DNA of 64,000 nt. Source: Nymphalis io (Eukaryota > Arthropoda > Insecta > Lepidoptera > Nymphalidae). Below the pieces are notes generated by a model. The model saw nothing but the letters and a program-made list of their open reading frames with translations, ran no database searches and had not been told where the DNA came from. Positions 23,076 to 35,245 of this stretch are shown here, one piece after another (position 1 is the first letter of the stretch; every line of letters begins with the position of its first letter). The translations under genes were made by a program, and so were the position numbers. Location of the stretch: positions 4,407,001 through 4,471,000 of the forward strand of contig NC_065889.1 in assembly GCF_905147045.1 (NCBI RefSeq), given 5' to 3'.

Positions 23076-25995
23076 ATGCCATTTCAGTTTTGGCCGACTC
23101 GTAATAGAGGATTTCTCGTCCTTTTAATTCGTAGTATGCAATTTATTGTTCTAATTTGGATATGCCGTTCAAAACGTCAATTTAGTATAGACATTTGCGA
23201 CCAAATACGGTCCGTCTGTCAAAAGTAGTTATGAGTTAGGCTGTAATTTGTGTATTTAATTTAATGATGGTACATGTATGTGCGGTCGCTTTTTATACAA
23301 CGTATTTGCATCATGACAAATCACTTATTATTAAGGATTATTAAACTAATTTTGAAGAACCCTATTTATTATTACCGAAGTTTTTTGCGAAATATTAAAA
23401 TTATTTCCTATTGAATTATACTACTTACTAGATGTTTTTATAAATATAGTAAATACGGACTTATCTCTCTTAATACTTATTAAATTTAAGATTTCTTAGA
23501 TATTAAAAGTATATAAGTAAGCATGTACTGTTGAAATGTTCCTTTGATCGCAACTAAGTCGCTAAACAATTCCCATAAGAACATTCATACAAGCGCGTCT
23601 TGAAAGTTTCTAAACAGCGTATAAGTAACGTTCGAACAAGAATCAAATTGAGCTCAACGCCCCACAACTTAAGAAGCTTAAGCACCAAGTGTAAACGCAA
23701 ACAGTTTGGATCGATGAATGTATTCCTTGTTTGTCGACTATACAAGCGGAATTCGCATCACGTCTTCCAAAAACTTAAATCGAGATAAACAACCTCCTCC
23801 TCAGAGAGGTCGTAAGCGGGATCCTTTTAATGAACGATTTTCGTCTCTAACTTGAACACTTAAGGCCCGTTTTAGAATGAGCATCCTCGAATAACAATTG
23901 AATCAGTTCACGCAGCATCAAATCACTAAACCACTGGGCGGAGCGTAGACAGACTCCACCAGGGGACCGAGGAACAGAGATAGTGAAGACTCGTTCTTAT
24001 GACGTTACGTGCGTGCGGAAAAGAGAAAAAGTATCGTCTGTTAAGAAGTCTTGAGATGGCAGGCCGAATTTAAGTGCGCTCGGAGAGCTTTTTGTTCGTC
24101 GTCCGCGGCAATAATAAAAAGAATAGTGTCACTGAGCAGATTGCCTCTCATTCAGCACTTGACAATTAAATAAGAGCTCTTGAGTGTTCACTCCTCAGAC
24201 GGACCCGTCATAAACATGATTAATGTGAGCGGAGACTCTTTCTATTCATCAAATGTCGGCTACTGATAATTGCGGAATGGTGTTTAAAATAAAACTACTT
24301 ATCTCAGTTTGCATTAAAGCTTCCAACATATTTATTACAGATATGAATTTTACCTTTTTTAAGAAATATGAATATGTCATAGATAATATTAATATCTAGA
24401 CTTTAAATATGAATAACGTGCGACACATAAGTAGCTTTTAAAACACATATCAACATAATAGTTTCTAATAATCTTTATACAGGTAAAACTTTCGCATCGT
24501 TTCGAAATTTTCCTTTCTATACTTGTTGATAGACTATATTACGAAATAAACATTAATTTCTCACAATAACTACATGATATCAATTAGTCACATATAAAAA
24601 AATAAACGTAATTCGAATTCATTAAATTCTCAAACTACACACAAAAAATAATATATAATAGTTTAAATAAAATATTTAATGACATACCATAAATAATTTT
24701 ATGAAAGACGAGCAATAAAACATCCAAACTCCCCCTCATTTACATTTAATAAAATTAAATGATCCATTTAAAGAAATTAATTAACGAGGTAACCAGTGAA
24801 GCGTCTTCTAACAACCACATCCAACCACACAAAGGGCTCTTCCCTATCAAAATAATAATAGCAATGATAATAACTCCCTTCGTATTAATATAAAACTCAC
24901 TCGATGACAATAACGGCTCTTCAACTAATCGACAACTGCAAAATTAAATTAAATTTCACAATTGGGGATGTTTTCGGTTCTTTTCATTTTCGTGGGTTAA
25001 TACAAATTACTTATTTTTAATATATATATATATATTTGAAATGTTGTTAATAATAGTATATTATGATGATACAGTGCTTCAATTTACAGCATTATTATTA
25101 AAACATTCAAGATTATGCAAAGTGACAGTATTGTCGCTTCTGACGATGTCAAAACTGCTCGCAGATTTCCCTCAACTTATCATAAAAGTTATTTTCCCTA
25201 TTTCCTATTAATTACTGTAGGTTTTCAAAACGCTTGTGTGTATTTTTTGTATATGATATTCGTATCATGCTGTATTCATATTAATTATCCAAAAAAATCT
25301 CTAAAATGATCAAATTTAATTCGTTCACAAACAAATTAGTGGTTCCGTTTTTAAATTTGAAATTAGGAAAGATGAAATAGAGCGTTTTAAAGTATAAAAC
25401 ATACTTTCCCCTTTGCAATATCTTGTAATTTATACTGGCTTACCCTTTTCGAGAGACGCAAATAAATCAAATTAAATCACTAGACTACGCTCCGCTGAAC
25501 ATACGAGTGCCCAAGACGTTTTGTCAAATTTATTATTTTATTTATATTTCTTTATTACTAACTCTATTGTGGTTGTCTCATTGTACTCTGGAGTGGTCTG
25601 TGACAAATTTGATGACGATTGGGGTCACAGTGTTGAATAGGGTTAGTGATCTATAGGTTTAGGGTTCGTAAACGACAGTTTCAAAAATTTTAGAGTCATT
25701 TTAGGCTTGTAATGTGACAAAATGTGCTTGGTAAAGTTTCTTCTGACATTTGCTATAGATCAAAACGATTTATTCGATGATTCAATGAACCGATATAAGC
25801 CGAAGTTTGTAATATTTTTCGATAATAGATTTCCGTAGCCCCCATTAATAAAATACTTAACAAAAAAGGTTTTGCTATATAAATGATTAGTACACTACGA
25901 CTAGAAATAATATAACAGAATAAAATGAATATTTATTCAATATTTTTTATTATATATTAATTCAATTGAGTTAATTATTAAATTACCTTCAACAG
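23076..25995. other. Intron 2, 3' part
   Basis: AT-rich with no supported gene. The stretch 23925-24260 has higher GC, CGTCGTCCGCGGC at about 24098-24110 and a GATTAATG block near 24218, and is a candidate regulatory region. A short (AT)n run lies at about 25020-25035. The intron ends ACCTTCAACAG at 25995, a conventional acceptor. Confidence 0.55.
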
Positions 25996-26217
25996 GACGA
26001 AATGGAAACGTCAGACGGCAGTTGGCTTAGAGTTACTAGCCGAGGCCGGTAATTACGCAGCGTTCCAGAGATTATACGGTGGATACTGGGCGGGAGTTCC
26101 AGCGTACCCCGCGCAGCCTACACCGACTGCTGACCTCTACTACCGACAAGCTGCTGCTACTGCTGCTGCTGCTGCTTCAGCCTCTGCTAACACTTTGCAG
26201 AAACCTCTACCTTATCG
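25996..26217 (+). CDS. B-H1: BarH1 homeobox protein, coding exon 3 (end of homeodomain, Bar block)
   Basis: Completes homeodomain residues 53-60 (R-TKWKRQT) and continues with AVGLELLAEAGNYAAFQRLY, the block immediately after the homeodomain that is almost unchanged between insect BarH and vertebrate BARHL proteins. After YGGYWAGVPAYPAQ comes DLYYRQ and an alanine-rich stretch (about residues 175-188) encoded largely by GCT repeats, then LQKPLPYR, also found in Drosophila Bar. The exon ends CTTATCG before donor GTGAGT, in phase 2, and joins 26435 to read PYR-LYPGAP. Codon use and GC content rise relative to the introns. Confidence 0.96.
26150..26176 (+). repeat. (GCT)n coding microsatellite
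   Basis: Three GCT, one ACT, five GCT in frame, encoding AAATAAAAA in the BarH1 C-terminal region. Pure GCT codons instead of mixed alanine codons mark it as a replication-slippage repeat that may vary in length between individuals. Confidence 0.9.
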
Positions 26218-26434
26218 GTGAGTTAGAAAATCTTATTCATATCTATTTTTGTGAGCTTTAAGCTCGATTACAGCTACTGATAATTCTTTTCACATAATTA
26301 GGATTTCTAATAAAATGTATTCATTCAATTTGTCAATGTAAGATCGTAATTTTATCGATTTGACAACATAAAATCTAAAAAAAAAAAACATTTTTAGGTG
26401 ATGTAGTTCTTGCTAAAATGAGTTACATTTACAG
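26218..26434. other. Intron 3 (217 bases)
   Basis: Short intron with donor GTGAGT and acceptor ATTTACAG. AT-rich, with an A-run near 26380-26391. No other content. Reading through it would hit stops at once, so it is a true intron in this frame. Confidence 0.92.
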
Positions 26435-26681
26435 GCTCTATCCAGGCGCGCCTTTAGGAGGCGTTCCACCTCTGGGATTGGGGTTACCCGGTCCTTCAGC
26501 TCACCTGGGCTCTCTCGGGGCTCCGGGACTGGGAGCACTAGGTTATTATGCACAAGCGAGACGCACGCCCTCCCCTGATGTCGATCCAGGGAGTCCAGCC
26601 CCTCCTCCCCGCTCACCTCGAGAACTTTCTATAGAACAACGTTCTGATGACGAAGATGACGATGAAACCATACACGTGTAA
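26435..26681 (+). CDS. B-H1: BarH1 homeobox protein, coding exon 4 (C-terminus)
   Basis: Last 81 residues and stop codon TAA at 26679-26681. The sequence is rich in Gly, Pro and Leu (LGGVPPLGLGLPGPSAHLGS), then GYYAQARRTPSPDVDPGSPA with candidate proline-directed phosphorylation sites (TPSP, SPRE), and ends in an acidic tail SDDEDDDETIHV. The Gly/Leu/Pro region corresponds to the loosely conserved C-terminal part of Drosophila BarH1. Phase joins exon 3 exactly. The total product is 278 residues, about half the length of Drosophila BarH1 and close to vertebrate BARHL1. Confidence 0.94.
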
Positions 26682-27242
26682 AGTCAGTGATAAAAGACAA
26701 CAATGACGTAATTTTGCAAGTTTGGTTCATATAAAAATCTCAGTTGTGGTCGCAAGATATGACTTACAAGTGACTATCGCAACTGCGAAGACGTATAAGT
26801 GCGTAACTAAAAGTTATCCGGTGAAGTGAAAGTCACGATTGAGTTTCGTTACCTTTTGTTGAAATTCAGAAAAGACAGTGCATATTTATTAGTTGCGTTT
26901 AAATCTCGAAGGAACGTTTGTCGTGTTAACGTGCTGTTGAGAATTGTTTCGAAGTGGACAATGCTTGTCCGTAATAATTATGTGATATTATAAGCTCGGA
27001 TAGATATTATTAAAAGTAGTAACAAGTTATGTATAATATAAATACATTTGATGTCGTATAACTCTTTCTATAAATATTAATAACAATGCTTTGGGAGTTC
27101 AAAATTAGCAGCAAGCTGGTCTTGATCACAGAATATTATTATTTTCACGTATGGGATGTATATCATTTATATCAAAACAATTTCAATTTAAATACTGATT
27201 TTGCTAAAATTGTTATAAATGTAAACTTATTTCATGAATAAA
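26682..27242 (+). other. B-H1: Probable BarH1 3' UTR
   Basis: Non-coding sequence after the stop codon. The first good poly(A) signal with context is AATAAA at 27237-27242, followed by a T/GT-richer stretch (TTAATGTATTTTGTTCCG). Further AATAAA hexamers after 27360 could give longer forms. The end of the transcript is inferred from these motifs only. Confidence 0.45.
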
Positions 27243-30200
27243 TATTTTGATTAATGTATTTTGTTCCGTAAAAAATCCGCTATTTAAATTAACAGATTAT
27301 AACAAATATAAAATATGTGTATAAAACATTTTTATAATTATTTATCTGTGTATACTAAACAGTATTAACTTCATAAAAACAAATAAATAATATATCAACA
27401 TTTATTTCAAACAATTGATACAACGTGCAAATAAATTGTGTATAAATATAAATGTATAATTATTATTATAATGTACGTATTGTTAGTATTAAATACACAA
27501 ATAAAAAATAGGATTAGGTATACAGTATTGTACCTAAAGCTACTATAGATATATGGCAATGTACTTAAGCAATCTAAAATGTGGCATTTTATGTCAAATA
27601 GATTTTGTGGTGTTTTGTAATTAAAATGTTGTCAATTAACTCAGCGGCTTTTATTGTTTAAACATAACGTCATTCCTTTTAATAACAGTAGTATAATAAT
27701 TAAATGTTAGTTGATAAATGTGAATTGTTTTTATGATATAATATTTTATATGATATAATTACTGTGAATGGTATGAAGTTGACTAAACTAAGTATGTTGA
27801 AATCTAACGCTTTGAGAATTATTTTAATTATGGGGAGACGCATTTTCTAGTTGAAAAAGATTAATTTGATTAAATTTTTGTAAATACAACTCAGTCAAAG
27901 GGTTTTAAAAATCTTTAAGTATACTCAATTTAAAAAAACTACCTAAGTATGTTTGGGGAATAACTGTTTAATTTATTTTATAACCGAGTTCACAAAATTT
28001 GCTGAGGATTTTTCATATTATGAATTTAGTTATTTTTTAAAAACAAAATGTAGATTTTAATAAATTTGTAAGCATTTTACATTAATGACATTTTTGTAAT
28101 TTGAATATTACAAAAATAGAACTATTTACAACAAGTTTTGTATTATTCGACTGAAGAAATGCACTAACAGCAATTTGGTAGTTAGTATCCGTAACAAAAA
28201 CGGTAGAAGCTAACACCCAACAGTCACGCTAACGCGAGCTATTAGACCATTGTTAAATCGTGTGTACTATCTCTATTCGCCGCTCGGACAAGCCGTTGGC
28301 TACTGGGAATTAAAAAATTGTGTAAAGTAAACTTAGTTGCAAAAACATCTGTAATGACTGCTTACATTAGCCTCAAGCCTTCTCCAGTCTTAGACGCGTT
28401 TTTATGCTCGGTGCATGTGCTTTTAAAATATGTGATAGCCTCACGAAGATTTAATGATTTATATTGCTTTTACAATGTCTATAAAGAGAGTATTTACAAG
28501 CTTACGTCATAGAATCCGGATTAAAAGGCGGCTATTTGAGTAATTATGTTATTAAATTCAACGATTGCATGATTTTAATTATTGAAAAGTAAACGGGAAC
28601 AAGTGAATAATTATGACTGATGTAAGCAAACGAGGTTGCAAGCTAATCGACTAAAATTTACCTATTACGGAGGCCTACTCTTCAAAAATTCTGTGCAACA
28701 TTCGTTATTATAAGTCACGCTCGTCAAATAAAAATGACGTCTATTCACACAATCATATCGCTGGGACTCGTGTTAAGGGCTTTTCTTTGATTTCCTTCAA
28801 TTTTAGTGGGCATAAAACCTATTTAAAAAGCAATCAGTCAGAGTTCGCTGATTACTCGCGTAGCACGCCACTGGCCGTGTTCACAAAACGGAGCAATTAA
28901 CATCCCCTTACCCTCTCGCGGCCGCTGCCGTGCTGATCTAATCATAAAACGACCGTTTTCTGGAATCGCCTTTACAAACTATTGCGTGTTTTATCGCGAG
29001 GGCGACGTGGTCAAGCTTCGTCGACAAGAAATACGAATAATGTTTAGACTACGCAAGTATTTTTTATTTATTCGAATATTTCATGTTAATGCTTTTTGCT
29101 TGAAAATTTTAACAAATTAACACTCGCTTCAATTAATATTTGAAGTTGAATTTTATCTTAAACTTCTTATCGATGGAAAAATTTTAGTAATAGTTATGCA
29201 ATCGTTAATTTATTAATCAGTATATTATGTCAAAAAGTATAATTATAATTTATTCGGTGTTCAAAAGAGATTAACACCATGTGGATAATTCTTTCTAATA
29301 TTATAAAAGCGAAATTGAGTTTGTTTCTTACTCTTTTAAATCTTAAATTATTAACGATCATCATGAAATTGCACACCTCAACAAACCTCACAAGCCGGAA
29401 ATTATTGTGATTTATCACAAAATATTGCAATATTAATTGTTATCGTTATTGTTAAAAGCCGAAATCAATTATCTTACCTTTTGTAATAGAACCGTTTTTT
29501 TAGCGATAGTACATTTTATACGAGTAACATATAACAAAAAGTTAAACACTTCGGTTACACGCTAGAACATTGTCAGTATAAACATTTATTTAAGTAAAAC
29601 TATCCTTAATAACTCCTCGGAGGGTTCGCTTTCAATCAGCCCCTGACTTCGTGTTTGTAAGCAATACCTATCAATAAATGTATTATTCCTTAATTACGAA
29701 CTTCTCTATTAACGTTACATTTTATGAAATGCCGCACCGCCTGTCCGTTTAAAAGAAAACAAAGTAATTAAATTGTTTGTGCAGTCAAGTAAATTTCAAG
29801 AGTATGTATCGCGTATTAAGATAGAGTTTGCCATTATAATACAAGTTTTTAGTTTCATTAAAAAGTGTAAATTTTTATCGGCTTTTGATGGTTCAATGAT
29901 TTAATTTAGGTACAAATGATTTGCGCACAAAATAAATAATGATTATACAACTGAGGTGATTTTACCTGTGGTTTTAATACTGTTTATTATATTCTTATTA
30001 CATCGATTTTTTATAAATAATATTATGCCATTAGTGAATTTTTAGAAGTTTTTTTTTAATTAGTTAAATTTAAGTTAGAAATATTTCTATTTGTTTTAAT
30101 TTGACGAACCAAAAATATATGTTATTAATTTTTCATTCGTTTGTAATTAGCTAATGACTTAATTTAACATTACCAGTTGTTTTTAAAGAAGTGTCGATTA

Positions 30201-30740
30201 CAGTAGCTTTCATACACGAATCATTTGTACGGTTAAAAATATTAATAAATATAATGCATATAACGTAATAAATGCCTTTTCATTAATTGAGTAATTGGCG
30301 GTATAGTTTTCAGTTTCGTAATGAATTTTTATTGCTTGCGTTAAACAGCGTTTCCGGGATTTTATATAAGTAGTATAGTAGATCGCTTATTAAGTTAATG
30401 TTGATTTAGATTAATTTTTATTATGAACCATTTATAATAATAATTAATTTTCTTGTTTACTTGTATTTTATTACGGAGGTGTGAAATTTAATTTATATTC
30501 ATGAATATAAAAACGGTTTATTTCTTTAATAACATTAATAATAAGAAATTATGTTCTTATGTGATTTTGTTGAGCAATTCTTTAATACTGCTGTCATCCT
30601 ATAATTCCTCGTGGTTAGTAAGGTTAATATTATTTTAACAAAACTCTACCTATTGAAGTCCCGAGCTCGCGTCGAGTTTGTATTTTGTAGGGTCTTCTCT
30701 ATGTATCTTCTGTATTTATATCATATATTACTATGACTAA
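27243..30740. other. Downstream intergenic DNA
   Basis: AT-rich with no supported gene. GC-richer patches at 28195-28310 and 28850-29040 (CTCTCGCGGCCGCTGCCG, TCGCGAGGGCGACGTGG) are regulatory candidates. The ORFs at 28318-28512 and 29230-29430 show no domain. Confidence 0.5.
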
Positions 30741-30763
30741 CGAGGTAGTGAACAAAATTTTGA

Positions 30764-31456
30764 ATGATTTGCTCATGTGTTATTAACAGTGATAATTACT
30801 ATAAGAAATATTAAGGACGGCCACACGGTAGCACTGCATTGTCAATTTAGCGCTTTGTATTTGTAAAAAACAGGGGTACTATAATATTTGCTCATGTCTA
30901 AGTCTGAAGCTGATGTTCCTTTTGAAAACGACGAAAATGGAAGTGGCCGACATAGCTCCGACTTGTTTTTATGATTTACAAAAAACGTATATCACATGAC
31001 CATCTGGTAGACCCGAATTATTCGATTAATGACATTAGGTTGTATCTGTGTTGTTAATTTACAGCATTTCTACAATGGTAAAATCATATAAATTGTTCAT
31101 GTCTGCCTCTTGGAGGGATGTATACATTTCTTATAAATACGAAAAAAAAATCGATGAGGCTGACTTCTAATTCTAAAGCTTCCTGTGCCTAGTATTAAAT
31201 AAATAATTCGACACAAAAAACAGTAAACAGTTAATAACTTATGTTAGATAAACAATGAATTATTTAACAATAAGCCACATTGTTTTTACAAATTCAAGAC
31301 TACACCCTGTGACGATGCGAAACCCTTGATGTCTGCCTCATGGATTTTCTTTGTTTTCGAGAGAGCAGCGGCATAAACTACTTCTACTAAATCGATTCAT
31401 ATTCAAAAGTCAAACTGAGCTTGAATCGTTATCGATATGAAACATGAGCAAATCAT
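30764..31456. repeat. 693-base segment bounded by a perfect 15-base inverted repeat
   Basis: ATGATTTGCTCATGT at 30764-30778 and its exact reverse complement at 31442-31456. ATTTGCTCATGT recurs as a direct copy at 30886-30897, and ATGTCTGCCTC occurs twice (31099-31109, 31329-31339). No ORF and no clear target-site duplication. It could be a small degenerate inverted-repeat transposon or a cluster of one binding motif. Confidence 0.5.
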
Positions 31457-31740
31457 ATACCGAAATGCTGGCAAGTTCTCTAGCCAATATACCGTGCGTA
31501 GACCTAGCAAAGTGTATAGGTAATTTTTTTTTTATCAAACGTGTTCATAAAATAATTCTTTAGGTAACAATTTTATTTGGAGTTAAATTATTCTGAAGAA
31601 AAATGATTATCTAAAGCGCTGAAAGTAACAATTACCATTACCTAACTTATTAAATTAAATATTAAAGACAAACAACAAAATTCATTTTCAATATAATAAT
31701 GTGTACTTATTTAACGGGTGTTTAGCACTAAATCAATGGA

Positions 31741-31865
31741 CAGACCCCCCTCGCTCGGTGTAGATGTGTATCGGCTTCCGGTCGCGCCGTCGAGCGCTCG
31801 TAATTACTCATTACCAGCCATTTTAGCCTTTTTGTCCACCGCGGCCATTAAACATAACAGATAAA
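31741..31865. promoter_or_regulatory. Candidate regulatory element with homeodomain and GCCAT motifs
   Basis: A CG-rich island (TCGCGCCGTCGAGCGCTCG) next to TAATTA at 31801-31806, CATTA just after, and two GCCAT motifs (31817-31821, 31844-31848) of the Pho/YY1 type. It stands out from the AT-rich flanks. Function is inferred. Confidence 0.35.
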
Positions 31866-33619
31866 ATATTCAAACACTGGTGTTGTGATTTTAATCAAAA
31901 TATATATAAAACCGCTTGAACCCATGTATGGGGTCCGCTTGTAATACTTATTTTTAGTAATCCCACGGTTGTTCCTCGCTTCTGCATACTATATGTATTT
32001 ATTTTGCAGTCCGGCGTATTCTTCTTCGAATACGTTGACGGAATTAAGTATCAACAAATAACATCTCATAAAAGTACAAGCAATAACAATTTCAAGATGA
32101 AAGAAGGCGATTCGAACCCATTTAGTTTTATTTTATATTGTAAGAAATGATTACTATCGCAACAAGATTAGAATAAAAAATATAAAAGAAGTTTGCTTAA
32201 GGTGATTGAAAAACACGTAACAAGTGAAAAAGCATTTCTTTAAAAATAACCCTTTTTTTCGGTGTATGATGCTTCATGACTGTTGTACAAACGTATTTTT
32301 AATTATTAAAATCAAAATGGAAATAATAACAGCAGAATAGGTATATGTATAGTAGTATGTAGTTCCCAATGGAGAACTACAAATGAGTACTTAATAAAAA
32401 TAGTATTGATGTCATCTATACATATAATAAAAAGGTAACTGATCGCTGTTTTTACATGGAAGATAGTTAAGTAAAACTATTGTCGGAGGTCTTTATTAAC
32501 ACAAAATAATGATTATTAGAATTTTTGTCTACCTGTTTGTCTGTGCGTTTGTGCGCGCTAATCTGACGGCTGACGGACTTAGGCGCGGTTTTAACTTAAA
32601 ATTTAGTGTTTATTTTATTTCATTAATAATAAAGTTATGTCAATTTAAAGAACCACATCGAACATTTATTAAATATAAAAGCTATAAAATAACTGTTCAG
32701 TCGAATTGGCTGAAACTTTAGCTACTTATAAAATAAAAGTCTGTTAAATGATGATGATTGAAAGTTTATAGGAACAAAACAAAGTTAAAAAATGGTCAGT
32801 TTCAAAGATTTAAAAATTTCCAATGTCAGTTGAGCTCAGATTTATATGATCAATCATATTAAATAGGGTTCAGCTTATGCTGGTATATTCGGCTAACACG
32901 CCCACGCGTATATGTAAAGCGCGCCGATTGCCGCGCTGTTGCCTATAGCATTGAGTTATTTGCAGCGAACGCACATATGTCGGGGACACACGGCCCTCTC
33001 TGGTAACAGGGACAGAAAGTTGTTTTGCGCGGGAATTTAACTGGCGAATGCTAAATATTTATAAAAAAAAAAAGTAAGTATGAGAATAAGTTTATATCTT
33101 TAGCCAGGTTTTTTTATAAATTAAGTAATCTTTATCAAAATATTAATTTTAAGCATTTCCTGTTGATAAAAAATGCTGTTTAATACTATCAAAATCGTCG
33201 AGAATATTGCAAGAATGCTTGGGAAAATAACACTTGGGAGTAAGGCGTATTATGACTGTGTACCTTTAAACCTAGAGATTGTAATGTATCTTTATGCTTT
33301 TTATTTAATAATTTATCGGTATATCATAAATGCATTTACGGGAATTCAGGACAGAGACTCGTATTAATTAAAGTTTTCATTGCAGAATTAAATTAGGTGA
33401 ACTAATCTTAAATAAATTGCAATAGAAACAAGTTACTAATACTTCCCTTTAAAAAAGGTAATTTATACGTAAAATAAAACGTAGGTTATTATATTTATAT
33501 AAAGTTTACAAATTGTTATTAGCATTAAGCATTATTTTATTATTAAATTAATAGTTTGTAAATTTGAACTTGAAAATAAGTTATTATGTGATAATTAAAT
33601 TTTCCAACTATTTTGATTG
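31866..33619. other. AT-rich intergenic DNA with one GC-rich patch
   Basis: No supported gene. The segment from about 32410 to 32600 (ATACATATAATAAAAAGG, then TTTGTCTACCTGTTTGTCTG) resembles the start of a common lepidopteran interspersed repeat. 32875-33045 (GGCTAACACGCCCACGCG, AAAGCGCGCCGATTGCCGCG) is unusually GC-rich and may belong to the same element or be regulatory. Confidence 0.4.
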
Positions 33620-34530
33620 TTGATTAAACACTCCCAAACAACATACATAACATGCTGAGCGACTTTGAATTAGTGGACTAGTCCCGCAGTCGGTGTCCAC
33701 GTTTCGGCACCGTACGATGGCAGGTAAGACGCATTGGTTGAAGACTTTCGTCTTCAAACATTGCGGTATAGACGACGCGAAGACTTGACGAAGGTTGCCA
33801 AATACTGCCCATCCCAAGCGAATTCTTCGATCGGCTTCCTTCTCGAAGTTGTTCCTACCGACTTGTATAACCTGTCCTAGGTAGGTATATTCCCTAACAA
33901 CTTCGAGAGATTTCCCTTCGACATGTATCGGTACCGGCACGACATGCCTATTGAACATGACCTTGGTCTTGTCCAAGTTCATACCGAAGTCGACACGTCA
34001 GGAAGACTCGCTTAGGCTACGCAGCATTTCGGTGAGTTGTTCCAGCGACTCTGCTATGATGACGATATCATCGGCAAATCGAAGGTGTGAGATGTACTCG
34101 GCGTTTACATTGACTCCATAACCAGTCCAATCCAGCGTCTTGAAAACGTCTTCCAAGGCGTTGGTGAACAGTTTCGGGGATATTACATCCCACTGTCTCA
34201 CCCCCTGCGCAGTTGGATCGCCTTCGTCTTACAGTCCTGGATGTGGACAGTCATTGTAGCGGCGATGTACAGACATCTCAGTACCTCGATATATCTCCAA
34301 TCGATATGACATCTCTGCAATGAGTCGAGCACTGCCCAGGTTTCGATGGGGTCAAAGGCTTTCTCGTAATCCACAAGCCATACACAGCGGCTGATTTCTG
34401 CACAATCTGCCGAACAGTATGGATGTGGTCAACGATGCTATAGCCTGATCGAAAGCCGGCTTGCTCCGGGGGCTGGAACTCGTCAAGTCGTCTGGCGAGA
34501 CGGTTCGTGACGACTCTTGAGAACGTTAAC
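33620..34530 (-). pseudogene. RTE-like LINE reverse transcriptase fragment, copy 1
   Basis: Reading the minus strand: EQAGFRSGYSIVDHIHTVRQ (34400-34490), DVISPKLFTNALEDVFKTLD, the catalytic FADD box (codons at 34067-34078, in HLRFADDIVIIAES), NLDKTKVMFNRHVV, YTYLGQVIQVGRNNFEKEAD and VFNQCVLPA. The reading frame is broken several times and both element ends are missing. Most bases match the second copy at 56158-57293 in the same orientation, about 22.5 kb away. GC content is well above the flanks. Confidence 0.93.
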
Positions 34531-34595
34531 TTTAATTTCATTCGAAACAAGCAGGAACGATGAACGACATTCACCTTCACTCCCGACGTGAAACA

Positions 34596-34722
34596 TCGAA
34601 TGAGATGAGATAAACACAAACTAAGAACTATATTTCACTAATTCAGTTGCCCGAATTTTATCCCGCGATCTTAAGTTAAGATCGTATGTGTTATCCACTG
34701 GGTTATCTTGGTGGGTCAAGAG
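34596..34722 (-). mobile_element. tRNA-derived SINE (family C) head fragment
   Basis: On the minus strand GACCCACCAAGATAACCCAG is a degenerate box A region and ATCGCGGGATAAAATTCGG the box B region, followed by a body block matching other family C copies. It sits less than 100 bases from the 5' side of the LINE fragment and on the same strand. Confidence 0.65.
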
Positions 34723-34984
34723 GTAATTTAATATTTTAATAGGAATTTTAATAATACAAAAACTACAATGAATTCGGTAAGCGTATGTGCCTAAATTTGC
34801 TCGTCTGTCTTCATTGTTTTCAATAGAATGAATAATAACATATACCGTTAATGTAGGCAATTGTTTCGAGAAAGTATAGTTAAATGCTCGTACGAGATCT
34901 TTATCTGTTACCTTCACCGAACGACTCCATGAATGTTAAATATTTATTTAGCAAATATAACTGCCTCGTTTGTTTATTGATTAA

Positions 34985-35245
34985 TTGTAAGGCTGCAGAT
35001 TCCGAGATGCTGGGTTCAAAATAGACCAATAAAAAAGCATTGAGTATTTCTTTGAAATAATTATCGGAAGCAGAACGTTGTCAGTAATAGTCGGTAGTAT
35101 TATAATCCCGTGTTTCAGAAGGCAGCTAATGCTGTTGGACCCGCTCCTGATCTCTCTTGCGTCGATTTTCCGTCAAATGGCTAGTCCTTGAGATTGGCTG
35201 TAGTGGCTGAAAATTGGTCAGGATAATAACATTGAATAGTAGTGA
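34985..35245 (+). mobile_element. tRNA-derived SINE (family B), diverged copy
   Basis: Matches 20641-20995: CTGCAGATTCCGAGATGCTG and GGTTCAAAATAGACCAATAAA of the head, CCCGTGTTTCAGAAGGCAGC, CTGTTGGACCCGCTCCTGAT, and CTTGAGATTGGCTGTAGTGG with AAAATTGGTCAGGA at the end. Internal deletions relative to that copy. Confidence 0.75.

Noticed and set aside
26413..26616. Minus-strand 67-codon frame
   Set aside because: Antisense of BarH1 exon 4.
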